A DNA stretch of 64,000 bases, from positions 62,001-126,000 of the forward strand of contig JAJYMC010000033.1 in assembly GCA_021787335.1 (NCBI GenBank), written 5' to 3'. The notes beneath the pieces were generated by a model. The model had not been told where the DNA came from. It saw nothing but the letters and a program-made list of their open reading frames with translations, and did not search any database. Source of the stretch: Bacillota bacterium. GTDB lineage: Bacteria > Bacillota > Sulfobacillia > JAJYWN01 > JAJZPE01. This document shows, one piece after another, positions 7,873 to 17,177 of this stretch; position 1 is the stretch's first letter; the number at the start of each line of letters is the position of its first letter. The position numbers were made by a program, and so were the translations under genes.

Positions 7873-8548
7873 GGGCGTAGACCCCCTGGGCTTGGTCGCG
7901 GATGATCCGGCCGTGGTCCATGGCCACGACCCGCTTCTTCATGGCGTTGACGATGGTCTTGGCGTGGGTGGCCATGATGATCGTGGCCCCGTTCCGGTTG
8001 AGCGTCTGGAGCAGGTTCATGATCCCCCAGGAGGTGTCGGGGTCGAGATTGCCCGTGGGCTCGTCGGCGACGAGGATGCTCGGACCGTTGACGATGGCCC
8101 GGGCGATGGCCACCCGCTGCTGCTCTCCCCCGGACAGCTCATGGGGGAAGGCCCGGGCCCTGTCCTTCAGCCCGACGAGCTCGAGGACGGCCGGGACACG
8201 CCGCTTTATCTCGCGGCGCGGGGCCTCGGTCACCTCCAGGGCGAAGGCCACGTTGTCGTGGGCGCTGCGGTCGGGGAGGAGTTTGAAGTCCTGGAAGATG
8301 ACGCCGATGGTCCGCCGCAGGAGCGGGATGGACGAGTGACGCAGGCGAGCCACGTTCTTGCCGTGGACGAGGACCTGGCCGCGAGTGGCCACGTCCTCCC
8401 GGTAGAGGAGGCGGATGAGCGTCGACTTGCCGGCCCCGCTGGGTCCGACGACAAAGACGAAATCGCCGCGGTCGATCTTGAGGTTGATCTCTCTGAGGGC
8501 GATGACCTCGTTGGGGTAAGCCTTCCAGACTTCGACCAGTTGGATCAA
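7859..8548 (-). CDS. ftsE: Cell division ABC transporter, ATP-binding subunit FtsE
   Basis: The ATPase of the FtsEX complex, 229 residues from the chosen start. Walker A G-P-S-G-A-G-K-S-T, signature L-S-G-G-E-Q-Q-R and Walker B I-L-V-A-D-E-P-T-G are all intact. A longer open frame reaches 8737, but TTG 8548 is chosen because AGAAGGGA lies upstream and the product then begins I-Q-L-V-E-V-W-K-A-Y at the standard FtsE length. The 206 bases before it hold the transketolase terminator. Confidence 0.95.
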   Translation of the reverse strand: MIQLVEVWKAYPNEVIALREINLKIDRGDFVFVVGPSGAGKSTLIRLLYREDVATRGQVLVHGKNVARLRHSSIPLLRRTIGVIFQDFKLLPDRSAHDNVAFALEVTEAPRREIKRRVPAVLELVGLKDRARAFPHELSGGEQQRVAIARAIVNGPSILVADEPTGNLDPDTSWGIMNLLQTLNRNGATIIMATHAKTIVNAMKKRVVAMDHGRIIRDQAQGVYAHEVN

Positions 8549-8705
8549 GCCACGCAGTCCCTTCTGCACGTAGACCGCGGCCTCTGACGGGTCTTGTCGT
8601 ACTTTGCTTATGTGAAGAGGCGCGGTTATCGGTCGTACGCCTCTCTTCGACGAGTTTTGGCAGGAATCCTCCCGGGTTCTGTTAATTGCGGCCGATACTC
8701 CCCGG

Positions 8706-8743
8706 GAAAAACAAAGCGCCGGCGGCCTTATGGCCACCGGCGC
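8706..8743 (-). terminator. Terminator of the surface-polymer/transketolase run
   Basis: A 12-base inverted repeat (8716-8727 with 8732-8743) with a 4-base loop is followed on the minus strand by TTTGTTTTT. It lies just past the stop of the transketolase C-terminal subunit. Confidence 0.85.
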
Positions 8744-8754
8744 CGCGATGCGCT

Positions 8755-9726
8755 TTACTTCCCCTTCCGCTGCACCGCCTCTTTGGCGGACCGGACGATG
8801 TCGGCGGCCGTCAGGCCATAGGCCTTCAGCAGCTCATCGGGCGTGCCCGATTCGCCGAAGGTGTCCCGCAGGCCGACCCGCACCAGGGGCACCGGGGCGT
8901 GCTCGCCCAGGCACTCGGCCACCGCGCCACCCAGCCCGCCGATGATGCTGTGCTCCTCGGCGCTGACCGCGGCCCCCGTCTTCCTGGCCGAATCGGCCAC
9001 GGTCCGCGAGTCGAAGGGTTTCAGGGTGCTGACGTTGACCACCTCGGCCTCGAGGCCCTCGGCGGCCAGCTCGTCCGCGGCCCTGAGGGCCTCGGCGACC
9101 ATCACCCCGCAGGCGAAGAGGCTGACGTCGCGGCCCTCGCGGAGGATGACCGCCTCGCCGACGCGGAAGCCGTAGTCCGGGTTGAAGAGGGTCGGCACGC
9201 CGGCCCGCCCCAGGCGGAGGTAGACCGGGCCGTTCAGGGCCGCCGCGGCCCGCACGGCTGCCCGGGTCTCGGTCCCATCCGCCGGCACCAGGACGGTCAT
9301 GTTGGGCAGGACCCGCATGAGGGCGATGTCCTCGACCGACTGGTGGGAACCGCCGTCCTCGCCCACGGTGAGGCCGGCGTGGCTGGCCCCGATCTTGACG
9401 TTCAGGCGCGGGTAGCAGATGGAGTTGCGGACCTGGTCGAAGGCGCGGCCGGTGGCGAAGACGGCGAAGGTGCTGGCGAAGGGGACCTTGCCGGCGGCGG
9501 CCAGCCCGGCGGCCGTGGCCATCAGGTTGGCCTCGGCGATGCCCATGTTGAAGAACCGCTCGGGGAAGGCCTTGCCGAAGACCGCCGTCTTGGTCGACTT
9601 GGACAGGTCGGCGTCGAGGGCGACGACGTTCGGGTTCTCGCGGCCGAGTTCGGCCAGGGCCTCGCCGTAGGCGTCGCGGGTGGCCACCTTCTTGGCCCCG
9701 TCCTGAAGCTTGATGAGATACTTCAC
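8755..9726 (-). CDS. Transketolase, C-terminal subunit
   Basis: The pyrimidine-binding plus C-terminal part of a split transketolase, 323 residues, which pairs with the N-terminal subunit to bind thiamine diphosphate and move two-carbon units between sugar phosphates in the non-oxidative pentose phosphate pathway. The conserved G-I-A-E-A-N-L segment with the catalytic glutamate is near residue 63, and the [12 protein letters not shown] segment follows. GTG 9726 overlaps the TGA of the N-terminal subunit by four bases (GTGA), with a GGGGGTG SD just upstream. A longer open frame to 10107 runs in another frame inside that gene and is rejected. Cofactor supply links it to thiT-thiN at 50-51 kb. 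Confidence 0.93.
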   Translation of the reverse strand: MKYLIKLQDGAKKVATRDAYGEALAELGRENPNVVALDADLSKSTKTAVFGKAFPERFFNMGIAEANLMATAAGLAAAGKVPFASTFAVFATGRAFDQVRNSICYPRLNVKIGASHAGLTVGEDGGSHQSVEDIALMRVLPNMTVLVPADGTETRAAVRAAAALNGPVYLRLGRAGVPTLFNPDYGFRVGEAVILREGRDVSLFACGVMVAEALRAADELAAEGLEAEVVNVSTLKPFDSRTVADSARKTGAAVSAEEHSIIGGLGGAVAECLGEHAPVPLVRVGLRDTFGESGTPDELLKAYGLTAADIVRSAKEAVQRKGK

Positions 9727-10565
9727 CGCCCCGCACCCCCTTTCCCCAGTTCCCTCAAGGCTTGCTCGGCCTGCTCCGGCGACGGCGCCTGGCCGTGCCA
9801 GTTGGCTTCGTTCTCCATGAACGACACGCCCCTGCCCTTGATGGTCCGGGCCACGATCATCGTCGGCCGGCCCTTGGTCTTCTTGGCTTCCTCGACGGCC
9901 TCGAGGATCTGGGCGAAGTCGTGGCCATCGATCTCCACGACGTGCCAGCCGAAGGCCCGCCACTTCTCGGGGAGCGGGTTCGGCGACATGACCTTCTCGA
10001 TGGGCCCGTCGATCTGCAGCCCGTTGTGATCGAGGAAGGCGGTGACGCTGTCCAGCCGGTAGTGGGCCGCCGCCATGGCCGCCTCCCAGACCTGCCCTTC
10101 CTCGCACTCGCCGTCGCCCAGGAGGACGTAGACCCGCCAGTCGCGGCCGTCGAGGCGCCCGGCCAAGGCCATGCCGTTGGCCATCGACAGCCCCTGGCCG
10201 AGGGAACCGGTGGAGGCCTCGACCCCGGGCGTCTTCCGCATGTCGGGGTGGCCCTGCAGGCGTGAATGGAGGCGGCGCAAAGTCTTCAGTTCTTCGACCG
10301 GGAAGTAGCCCCGCTCGGCCAGGGCCGCGTAGAGGGCGGGGGCGCCGTGCCCCTTGCTGAGCACGAAGCGGTCGCGGTCCGGCCAGTCCGGCCGGGCCGG
10401 GTCGACCCGCATGACCCTAAAGTAAAGGGCGGACAGGATATCGGCCGCCGAGAGTGAGCCCCCCGGATGGCCGGACTTGGCCGCGGCGGTCATCTCGATG
10501 ACGTGCCGGCGGATGTCTCTGGCCTTCTCTTCTAGAAGGCCGTGGTCCTGATTGAGTTGGTCGAT
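9723..10565 (-). CDS. Transketolase, N-terminal subunit, with no standard start codon
   Basis: The thiamine-diphosphate-binding half of split transketolase. G-D-G-E-C-E-E-G-Q and a downstream D-H-N form the ThDP/Mg motif, and S-K-G-H-G-A-P-A and H-P-D-M-R lie in the active site. The first ATG in frame (10493) would begin at M-T-A-A-A-K-S-G-H, too late for the family; 24 homologous codons ([15 protein letters not shown]...) lie upstream. Between the nearest upstream stop and 10493 there is no ATG, GTG or TTG. I place the start at ATC 10565 (or ACG 10568), 8-11 bases after AAAGGGGG, giving 280 residues; this is inference. The downstream C subunit overlaps it by 4 bases. Confidence 0.85.
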   Translation of the reverse strand: MDQLNQDHGLLEEKARDIRRHVIEMTAAAKSGHPGGSLSAADILSALYFRVMRVDPARPDWPDRDRFVLSKGHGAPALYAALAERGYFPVEELKTLRRLHSRLQGHPDMRKTPGVEASTGSLGQGLSMANGMALAGRLDGRDWRVYVLLGDGECEEGQVWEAAMAAAHYRLDSVTAFLDHNGLQIDGPIEKVMSPNPLPEKWRAFGWHVVEIDGHDFAQILEAVEEAKKTKGRPTMIVARTIKGRGVSFMENEANWHGQAPSPEQAEQALRELGKGGAGR

Positions 10566-10618
10566 CGTGGTGGCAACCCCCTTTGACTGGCGCCCTCTGG
10601 CCGCCGGTCTCTATGCTT

Positions 10619-11374
10619 TTATGGACGAAAGCGTCGGACCAGCACCGCCCAGGCGAAGCGGGGCAGGGCTCCGAGGATACGCCGGGCCCGTCTCGGCTCG
10701 CGGGCCAGCCGGTACAGCCATTCGAGATGAAGCCGTTGGAACACGGCCGGGGCGCGCCGCGCCCGCCCGGCCAGGACGTCGAGGGAGCCGCCGACGCCGA
10801 TGCCGACCGCGGCCCCGGTCGCCGGGAGGTGCTCGGTCAGCCACCGCTCCTGCTTCGGCGACCCGAGGGCGGCCACCAGGAGGTCCGGCCTCGCCGCCCT
10901 GATCCGCTCGATCAGTGCCGGGACATCGTCCGGCGTGAAGTAGCCGTCCTGGAAGCCGACCAGCTCGAGTCCGGGATGATCGGCGGCGACGCGGCGGGCG
11001 GCCTCGGCCACCGTCTCGGGATAGGTCCCGAGAAGGAAGACGCGCCAGCCCCCGGCGTCGGCCAGACGGAACACTTCGAGGAGCAGATCGAACCCGGCGA
11101 CGCGGCCGGTCAGCGGGTCGCCGAGCAGCCGGGAGGCCATGACCACGCCCGTGCCGTCGGCGACGGCCAGGTCGGCCTGGTTGACAAGGCGGGCGAGCCC
11201 CGCGTCGTGGCGCGCGGCTTCGATCATCTCCGGGTTGGGCGTGACCACCAGGCGACCCCGGCGGCCACCCGCCCGGCCTTCTTCGACGAAGCGTCGCACG
11301 CGGTCCGCCGCGCCGGCCAGGTCGACCCGGTCGACGAGGACCCCGAGGATGTCCACCCGTTCACGGGCGCTCAT
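10619..11374 (-). CDS. WecG/TagA/CpsF family glycosyltransferase
   Basis: A 251-residue membrane-associated glycosyltransferase of family GT26. Members such as TagA add N-acetylmannosamine to lipid-linked N-acetylglucosamine during wall teichoic acid or secondary wall polymer synthesis. Typical segments are V-T-P-N-P-E-M, A-D-L-A-V-A-D-G-T-G-V, F-L-L-G-T-Y-P-E and A-L-G-S-P-K-Q-E-R-W. The start is ATG 11374, overlapping the csaB stop by four bases (ATGA), with GGAAGGTGA upstream. It fits with wecB (UDP-ManNAc supply) and wecA/tagO further along in this window. Confidence 0.9.
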   Translation of the reverse strand: MSARERVDILGVLVDRVDLAGAADRVRRFVEEGRAGGRRGRLVVTPNPEMIEAARHDAGLARLVNQADLAVADGTGVVMASRLLGDPLTGRVAGFDLLLEVFRLADAGGWRVFLLGTYPETVAEAARRVAADHPGLELVGFQDGYFTPDDVPALIERIRAARPDLLVAALGSPKQERWLTEHLPATGAAVGIGVGGSLDVLAGRARRAPAVFQRLHLEWLYRLAREPRRARRILGALPRFAWAVLVRRFRP

Positions 11375-12489
11375 CGGCCGTTCACCTTCCCCCGGCCGCT
11401 GATGACCTCGGCGGCCAGGGCCGCGTTCTCCTCGGCCCGCGCGCGAAGGGCCGTCAGGCGACGGCCCATCTCCTCGCGGATGGCGGTTCGCCGTTCCCAG
11501 GCTTCGTCCAGCCGACCGGTGACCTCGCTGAGACTGAGGGCGTCGGTGGTGCCGACCGGGCGCTGCCCGAGGGCCGCCAGGAAGGCGTCGATCTTCGGGT
11601 CGTAGCTCAGGCCGACCATCGGCACACCGGTCAGAGCGGCGAAGATGAGGGCGTGCAGGCGCATCCCGACGACCAGCTCGAGGCCGGGAAAGACCCCGGC
11701 GAGGAGGTCCTCGACGCCGTGTCGCCCGCCCAGGACCACGGCCGGATGGCGCATCAGGCCGCGGATCTCCTCGCAGACCCGGGTGTCCTCCGGGTTCTGC
11801 ATGGGGATGAGGGCGATCGCCGCCCCGACCCGACCGGCCAGGTGGTCGGCCGCCTTGGCCAGGATGGCCTTGTAGTCCTCGCGCCCGCGCCACTCGCGCG
11901 GGAAGATGCCGACCAGCGGACCGTTCCCGTCGCCCGGCAGGGGCCGGTCGGCCCGGATGAACGGGCGCCCGCCCGGTGGCGGCGGATCGAGGCTGAGGAC
12001 GGGGTCGGCGGTGACGACCACCCGCGCCCGCCTCACGCCCAGCCGCTCCAGTTCCAGTCGGGACGCTTCGTCGCGGACGGTGATGAGGTCGCAGCGGTCG
12101 AGGACGCGACGGGTCAATCGGCGGGCCAGGCCGCCGCGCAGCGGCCCGATGCCCTGCCCGTAGACGACCACGCGGCGCCTGAGCAACCGGGCCAGATAGA
12201 TGAGCCCGAGGTAGTAGGGCACGGTGAGGGGACTGGTGACGTCCTGAAGCAGGCTGCCGCCCCCGCTGATGAGGGCGTCGGAAGAGGAGAGGGCCCTGGC
12301 GATGGCCCCCGCCGCGGTCCGCTTGATGGCCCGCACGCCGTGTTCGCGCGCTGTACGCGCCGGGTCGTTGGAGAGGACGATGAACTCGAACTCACCCTGC
12401 CGGCGCAAGCTCTGGATGATTGCCGTGAGCATGGCCTCGTCGCCGGCGTTGCCGAAGCCGTAATAACCGGAGATGACCACTCTAGGCAC
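11371..12489 (-). CDS. csaB: Polysaccharide pyruvyl transferase CsaB
   Basis: CsaB adds ketal-linked pyruvate from phosphoenolpyruvate to the secondary cell wall polymer, making the ligand for SLH domains of S-layer proteins. The 372-residue product begins V-V-I-S-G-Y-Y-G-F-G-N-A-G-D-E-A, the hallmark of the family, and later shows G-Q-G-I-G-P-L and a C-terminal G-M-R-L-H-A-L-I-F-A segment. GTG 12489 is chosen with GGGGGTG upstream; it overlaps the end of the DUF5693 gene by 8 bases. The SLH protein at 60.9-62.2 kb is a plausible client. The longer frame to 12705 is shadow sequence. Confidence 0.95.
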   Translation of the reverse strand: MPRVVISGYYGFGNAGDEAMLTAIIQSLRRQGEFEFIVLSNDPARTAREHGVRAIKRTAAGAIARALSSSDALISGGGSLLQDVTSPLTVPYYLGLIYLARLLRRRVVVYGQGIGPLRGGLARRLTRRVLDRCDLITVRDEASRLELERLGVRRARVVVTADPVLSLDPPPPGGRPFIRADRPLPGDGNGPLVGIFPREWRGREDYKAILAKAADHLAGRVGAAIALIPMQNPEDTRVCEEIRGLMRHPAVVLGGRHGVEDLLAGVFPGLELVVGMRLHALIFAALTGVPMVGLSYDPKIDAFLAALGQRPVGTTDALSLSEVTGRLDEAWERRTAIREEMGRRLTALRARAEENAALAAEVISGRGKVNGR

Positions 12490-14593
12490 GGCGGCCACCC
12501 CCGAGGCGGTCGCGGAGCCACCTGGCGATGGGGTCGATGATGAGTAGGGCAGCCAGCCCGATGGCCGTGCCGAGGACGAGGCCGTTGAACCCGCGCAGCA
12601 GCGACAGGGCGAACGGCGTGCGGAGGTGCTCGAAGGAGTTGACCGCCGAGACCTGACCGATGCTCCCGGCCAGGATGAGCGGGAAGACCAGGGTCGGGTA
12701 ACCACGCAGGGCGGCCCAGGCGGCCATGAGCATGGCCGGGTGGCCGATGAGGAATTCCTTCGTCCGCGGCCTGGCCACGAGCAACCGTTCGAGGCCGGCG
12801 CGGGCGTTCAGTTCCAACGAGCTGACGGGAAGGCCGGAGGTGTTGCCGGTGCGGCCGATGTAGATGTACCCGGCGACGGCCGCCAGCAGCAGGAGGGCCA
12901 CGTGCTCGGCGCGGACCTTCGTCCGAAGGAACCGGGCGACCTCCGGCACCACGTCGTGCGGCGGCCCGGCGACATCGGGGGCCCGCCCCGAGGGTCCGGC
13001 GCGCCGGCCTTCCCCGCCGTCCCCGCTCGCGCCGTAGTTGGCCGCGTAGATGAGGGACAGGAGGGCCATGGGGACGATGTGGACGAGCTTCACTCCGCGA
13101 AAGTAGTCGAACTCCAGCAGATAGCGGATGTCCGCCAGGAGCGAGGCGATGAAGAAGGCACCGACGAGAGAGATGGCCGTGGCCGCGACGACCGAGACGA
13201 AGGCCACGCCCACCACCGAGACCAGCGAGTTCCGTCCTCTGACGCGGCGCCAGCGTTTGAGGGGATAGGCCGTGCCGAGGGTCGGGAAGATGAGGGCGCT
13301 GGCGAGGGCCATCATCTGCAGGCTCAGGGCGTGCTTCAGCCCGGGGAAGACGAAGGTGGCGAAGAGGGCTCCGCCCAGGGCCACGACCAGCAGGGCGAGC
13401 CCGGTCCGGAAGCGGAGGGCGACGATGTCCAGGAGCAGGAACCACCCGCCGGCGGCGATGGCCAGGACGATGAGGGCCGTGGCCCACCGCGGGACGTGGA
13501 CCTCCCGGAAGCCCTGGGCCGGCCCGAGCCGGTAACCGCTGAGGAGGAAGTCGTCGCGGGTGTTGCGGACGTGGTCCAGGTTGACCTGACGCAGCTCCTG
13601 ACCTGGGACGACCAGGAACGGTCTCAGGTACATGACCCGGATGTTGCGCTCCTTGGCTGACCGGACCCAGCGGTCGCGCATCTCGGCCGGGGTTATCTTA
13701 TCGAGTTCCTTGCGGGAGATGGCGTAGACCCGCGCCGCCCGATAACCCACCAGGCTGGTGAGGTCGGCCAGACCGGCCTGCGGCACGAGCGATAGTTGCA
13801 CCGGGGTCTCGATGAGCCCCAGGGTCAGGTGGTTGGCGGTCAGGCCGCCGGCCGTCGCGCGCAGGTTGTCCGGGAAGCCGAGGACCTCCTTGCCGGCGAA
13901 GACCACCGTGCTGGCGTGCCCCTCCTTGGCCAGCGCCGACAGCTCCTGCTGGATGTCGACGGCCGTCGCCCCGCGGTAGTTGACCAGCCTCGGGACCACG
14001 CGGAAGCCCAGCCCGGCGAGGTACCGGTAATCCTCGGGCCGAGGCCCCAGCGGGAAGGCCTCCGCCGTGGCCACCTCGCGCCGCACCTCGAGGAGCCGGC
14101 GGCCCGCGCTGAGGGGCAGCTCGCCGAGGACGTCGGGGCCGAGGCGGCGTCTGAACTCCGCCATCACGGTCTGGGCGGTGGCGTCGTCGGCCGGGAGGAC
14201 GTAGGTGTAGTCCCCGCGGAGGCGGCCCGCGGCGGCCAACCCGGCGATGGCCGGGTCGATCGGGCCCCCGGCGCGGCCCATGGCCGCCAAAGCCGAACCG
14301 GACCAGCAGCCGAGGCGGCCGTCGGCCGCCAGGCGTTGCAGGGTGTCCTCGGCGACGGCGACGCTGGTCAGCCCGCTGCTCCTGAGGTCGACGAGGAGGG
14401 GTTCGAGGGCGTAGCCCTGAGTCCTCGCCAGGTTCAGGATCTCATCGTAGTCCATGACCATCTCGACGGTCCGGTTGGCCTGTTCGACAGCCACCCGTGA
14501 GGCGATGACCCGCCCCGCGGCCGCGAGGCCGAGGACGATGAACAGCAGAGCGATCAGGCGGAGGTTCCGCCACGGTTTGCTCGCGGTGGTCAC
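12482..14593 (-). CDS. DUF5693 family membrane protein, second copy
   Basis: A 703-residue polytopic protein of the DUF5693 family, of unknown function. A signal-anchor helix (about 10-32) is followed by an extracytoplasmic region of some 340 residues starting with D-Y-D-E-I and an S-G-L-T-S-V-A-V-A-E segment, then about eight membrane helices interrupted by the conserved R-P-R-T-K-E-F-L-I-G motif. GTG 14593 overlaps the stop of the upstream paralogue by four bases (GTGA). Tight coupling with csaB suggests a part in secondary wall polymer export, polymerisation or pyruvylation; that is inference from neighbours only. A low-complexity G/R/P loop near residue 530 sets it apart from its paralogue. 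Confidence 0.85.
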   Translation of the reverse strand: MTTASKPWRNLRLIALLFIVLGLAAAGRVIASRVAVEQANRTVEMVMDYDEILNLARTQGYALEPLLVDLRSSGLTSVAVAEDTLQRLAADGRLGCWSGSALAAMGRAGGPIDPAIAGLAAAGRLRGDYTYVLPADDATAQTVMAEFRRRLGPDVLGELPLSAGRRLLEVRREVATAEAFPLGPRPEDYRYLAGLGFRVVPRLVNYRGATAVDIQQELSALAKEGHASTVVFAGKEVLGFPDNLRATAGGLTANHLTLGLIETPVQLSLVPQAGLADLTSLVGYRAARVYAISRKELDKITPAEMRDRWVRSAKERNIRVMYLRPFLVVPGQELRQVNLDHVRNTRDDFLLSGYRLGPAQGFREVHVPRWATALIVLAIAAGGWFLLLDIVALRFRTGLALLVVALGGALFATFVFPGLKHALSLQMMALASALIFPTLGTAYPLKRWRRVRGRNSLVSVVGVAFVSVVAATAISLVGAFFIASLLADIRYLLEFDYFRGVKLVHIVPMALLSLIYAANYGASGDGGEGRRAGPSGRAPDVAGPPHDVVPEVARFLRTKVRAEHVALLLLAAVAGYIYIGRTGNTSGLPVSSLELNARAGLERLLVARPRTKEFLIGHPAMLMAAWAALRGYPTLVFPLILAGSIGQVSAVNSFEHLRTPFALSLLRGFNGLVLGTAIGLAALLIIDPIARWLRDRLGGGRRA

Positions 14594-16617
14594 GGACTAT
14601 CACTTCCTCCCTCGGGCCGCGTGACGCGGTCGCCGAAGATGAACCGGACCGCGGCCGCCAGGACGAGGCCGACGATCAGGCCCAGGGCCAGGCCGTTGAG
14701 GCCGCGGATGAGCGATAGTGGGTACGGGGTGTGCAGATGGGCGAACGAGTTGACCACCGAGACCTGACCGACGGCGACCAGGAGGGTCAGGCCCAGGACG
14801 GCCAGCCGCGGCCATCGCCAGGCCGGCAGCAGGACCGCGGCCGGCTGGCCGATGAGGAACTCCTTGGTCCGCGGCCGCGCCGCCAGGAGCCGGTCGAGCG
14901 CGGCCCGCAGCCGCGACTCGGCGCCGGTCACCGGCAGGCTGGGCGTGTTGCCGCTGCGCCCGAGGTAGACCAGCCCGAGCAGGCCGGCCAGGGCCAGCCA
15001 GGCGCCGTCGCCGAAGCTCAGCTCATGGCCGGCCGCTTCGGCCAGCCGCGGGAGGAACCGTCCGTGGGGCGCGGTGTAGACCAGGTAGCCCAGTCCGACC
15101 AGGGCGAGGGGGGCGATGAAGGCGGCCTTGACCCCGCGGAAGATCGACAGCTCCAGGAAGTACGCCGGCGAGGCCAGGAGGGCCGTGACGACCATGCCCC
15201 CGGCCACGGACAGGGCGGTGATGGTGACGGCCAGGCTGAATCCCCCGACCCAGCCCGGTCGGAATCCTCGGCGAAGGATCAGACGCAGGGCCAGCAGAGC
15301 GCCCCAGCTCGAGTAGACCACGGCGGCGACCCAGGCCAGCCCATCGGCCCCGGTCCCAGCCAGCCGCGAGGACGCCAGCCCGTCGGCCAGGAGGCCGGCC
15401 ACGAGCAGCCACGGCAGGCGCCAGGCCACGAGGGCCGGCCAGAACTCTTCAGCCACGAGCCACGCCGCCGCCAGGACGCCCCAGCCCACGAGGAGAGTGA
15501 GGCCACGCGGGATCTCGACCGAACGGACCGGGCCGGCCGGTCCGATGGTGAACCCCGACCGAGCGAGGCCGTCGGCGATGCTCTGGATGAAGCCGCGGGC
15601 CAGACCCCGCATCTCCGTCGCGCCCGCGTTCGGGTACATGAACGGGGCGACGACGAGTATCCGGTAGCCCCTGTCCTTGGCCTTCAAGAGGTTGTCCTCG
15701 AGGCGGGCGTCGGGCGTGACCTGGCTGACCTTGACCGCCCGATAACCTGTCCCGGCGACGACGTCCCTGAGGCCGGCCGGGCGTTGCCCGGAGACCACGC
15801 CCATGGCCCAGTCCACGCGGTTCAGCCGGCCCGTCGTCGTGCCGGTCGCCCGCGGGTAGCCGAGGACCTGGTCCTCATCGAAGAGCGCGGCGGCGATGGT
15901 CGCCCCGGCGTCCGCCTGCAGTTGCGAGAAGATGCGCTCGATCCCCACCGGCCCCGGATAGTCGTCGTTGCTCAGGACCGGCGCGACTCGCAGCCCCACC
16001 GTCCTCGCGGCGGTGAAGTCCTCCGGGGCGTAACCGGCCAGGGTGGTCAGTTCCATCGGGGGCCTGCCGGTCTTCGGGTCGGCCGGGCCCTCCTGCCGAG
16101 TGACCCCACGGACGATGACCACGGCGGTCGTCCCCACCTGGAACCAACCGACCCGATCGTTCCCAAGGCGGACCGCGACGGCGTCATGGTAACGGGCCGC
16201 TCGCGCCGGGTCGTCGGTGAGGATGTAGGTGAACCACGGGCTATACCACCCGTTGGCCCGCAGGGCCTCGTAGACCGCGCCATGGCCACCCGTGGTCAGG
16301 GCCAGGGCGGCCAGCTCCGACCCGTCGAGCACGGAGGCTTCGCCGTAGGTCTTGATCTCCTGCAGGCGCCGTTCCCTGACGATGAGGGTCGTCAGGCCGG
16401 CCGCCTTCAGTTCGCGGAGCAGGTCGACCGGGTCGTAGTTGAGGGCGTGGGCCGATTTCAGGACCTGGTCGTAGTCGATGGCCAGCTCGACCCGGTCGGA
16501 CAAAGAAACGGCCGCCTGGCGCCGGTAGACGGCAAGGCCAGCGGCGATGATCGACGCGGCGACCACGAGGGCTATGAGGATAGTCGAAAGTCGGTGCCAG
16601 AGCCGATCTGAAGGCAT
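14590..16617 (-). CDS. DUF5693 family membrane protein, first copy
   Basis: A 675-residue paralogue of the next gene with the same plan: N-terminal anchor, extracytoplasmic domain with D-Y-D-Q-V and A-A-G-L-T-T-L-I-V-R-E, then multiple membrane helices and the shared R-P-R-T-K-E-F-L-I-G motif near the C-terminus. The two are diverged and form a tandem pair with a 4-base overlap, consistent with an old duplication. ATG 16617 has GGAGG 8 bases upstream and is the first gene of the run DUF5693-DUF5693-csaB-wecG-tktN-tktC. Function unknown. Confidence 0.85.
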   Translation of the reverse strand: MPSDRLWHRLSTILIALVVAASIIAAGLAVYRRQAAVSLSDRVELAIDYDQVLKSAHALNYDPVDLLRELKAAGLTTLIVRERRLQEIKTYGEASVLDGSELAALALTTGGHGAVYEALRANGWYSPWFTYILTDDPARAARYHDAVAVRLGNDRVGWFQVGTTAVVIVRGVTRQEGPADPKTGRPPMELTTLAGYAPEDFTAARTVGLRVAPVLSNDDYPGPVGIERIFSQLQADAGATIAAALFDEDQVLGYPRATGTTTGRLNRVDWAMGVVSGQRPAGLRDVVAGTGYRAVKVSQVTPDARLEDNLLKAKDRGYRILVVAPFMYPNAGATEMRGLARGFIQSIADGLARSGFTIGPAGPVRSVEIPRGLTLLVGWGVLAAAWLVAEEFWPALVAWRLPWLLVAGLLADGLASSRLAGTGADGLAWVAAVVYSSWGALLALRLILRRGFRPGWVGGFSLAVTITALSVAGGMVVTALLASPAYFLELSIFRGVKAAFIAPLALVGLGYLVYTAPHGRFLPRLAEAAGHELSFGDGAWLALAGLLGLVYLGRSGNTPSLPVTGAESRLRAALDRLLAARPRTKEFLIGQPAAVLLPAWRWPRLAVLGLTLLVAVGQVSVVNSFAHLHTPYPLSLIRGLNGLALGLIVGLVLAAAVRFIFGDRVTRPEGGSDSP

Positions 16618-16701
16618 CTAACGGGCCTCCGCCTGGAGTTCTCTCACCTATTCTACCCTGGCCGGCCGCCGAGATCGATCGCTGATCCCCTTGGATCGAA
16701 C

Positions 16702-17142
16702 CTACTTGATGATGAAGGTCCCCCTGATGATGAGCACCAGGTCGGTGCCGGCCTTCAGGCCGCGCCCATCGGACCGCGGGATGAGCAGGAGATGGTTGGC
16801 GACGATGACCTCGCCCGATTTGAGGTCCTTCCCGGCGGTCAGGTCGGCCACGCCGCCGCTGGAGGCGACGGCCGTCGCCTTGCCCGCCCGGAGGATGATC
16901 TCAGCCCCCGCGTCGGCCACCAGCTGCTGACCCGCGGTCAGGCTGACCACCTGGAGGGTCGTGTACTGGTCGACGTAGCTGCGGGTGACCACCGGGTCCT
17001 GGTCGGAGCCGGGCTGCGGACCGACGCCCTGGGCCTGGGCCCTTTGGCCCAGCAGGAAGCCGCCGCCGATGAGGCCCGTCGCCAGGACCGCCGCCAGGGC
17101 GGCCAGGACGATGAGTCGCAAAGGGTTTCGCTTACGGTTCAA
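16702..17142 (-). CDS. Exported protein of unknown function
   Basis: A 146-residue protein with a basic N-terminus and one strong hydrophobic helix (I-V-L-A-A-L-A-A-V-L-A-T-G-L) typical of a signal or anchor. The remainder is a compact, Cys-free domain rich in V, L, A and G (T-L-Q-V-V-S-L-T-A-G-Q ... E-I-I-L-R-A-G-K-A ... L-V-L-I-I-R-G-T-F), probably a beta fold on the outer face of the membrane. I recognise it only as a type seen in other Clostridia and give no function. The start is TTG 17142 with GAGGAG upstream. It follows a DUF2993 gene in the same direction and precedes the DUF5693 run. Confidence 0.65.
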   Translation of the reverse strand: MNRKRNPLRLIVLAALAAVLATGLIGGGFLLGQRAQAQGVGPQPGSDQDPVVTRSYVDQYTTLQVVSLTAGQQLVADAGAEIILRAGKATAVASSGGVADLTAGKDLKSGEVIVANHLLLIPRSDGRGLKAGTDLVLIIRGTFIIK

Positions 17143-17177
17143 GGCTTTCTCTCCTCGCTATCCCGTGGGGCCGGGCC

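Noticed and set aside
8686-10029. Plus-strand open frame of 447 codons
   Set aside because: Antisense to the two transketolase subunits, which carry intact ThDP motifs.
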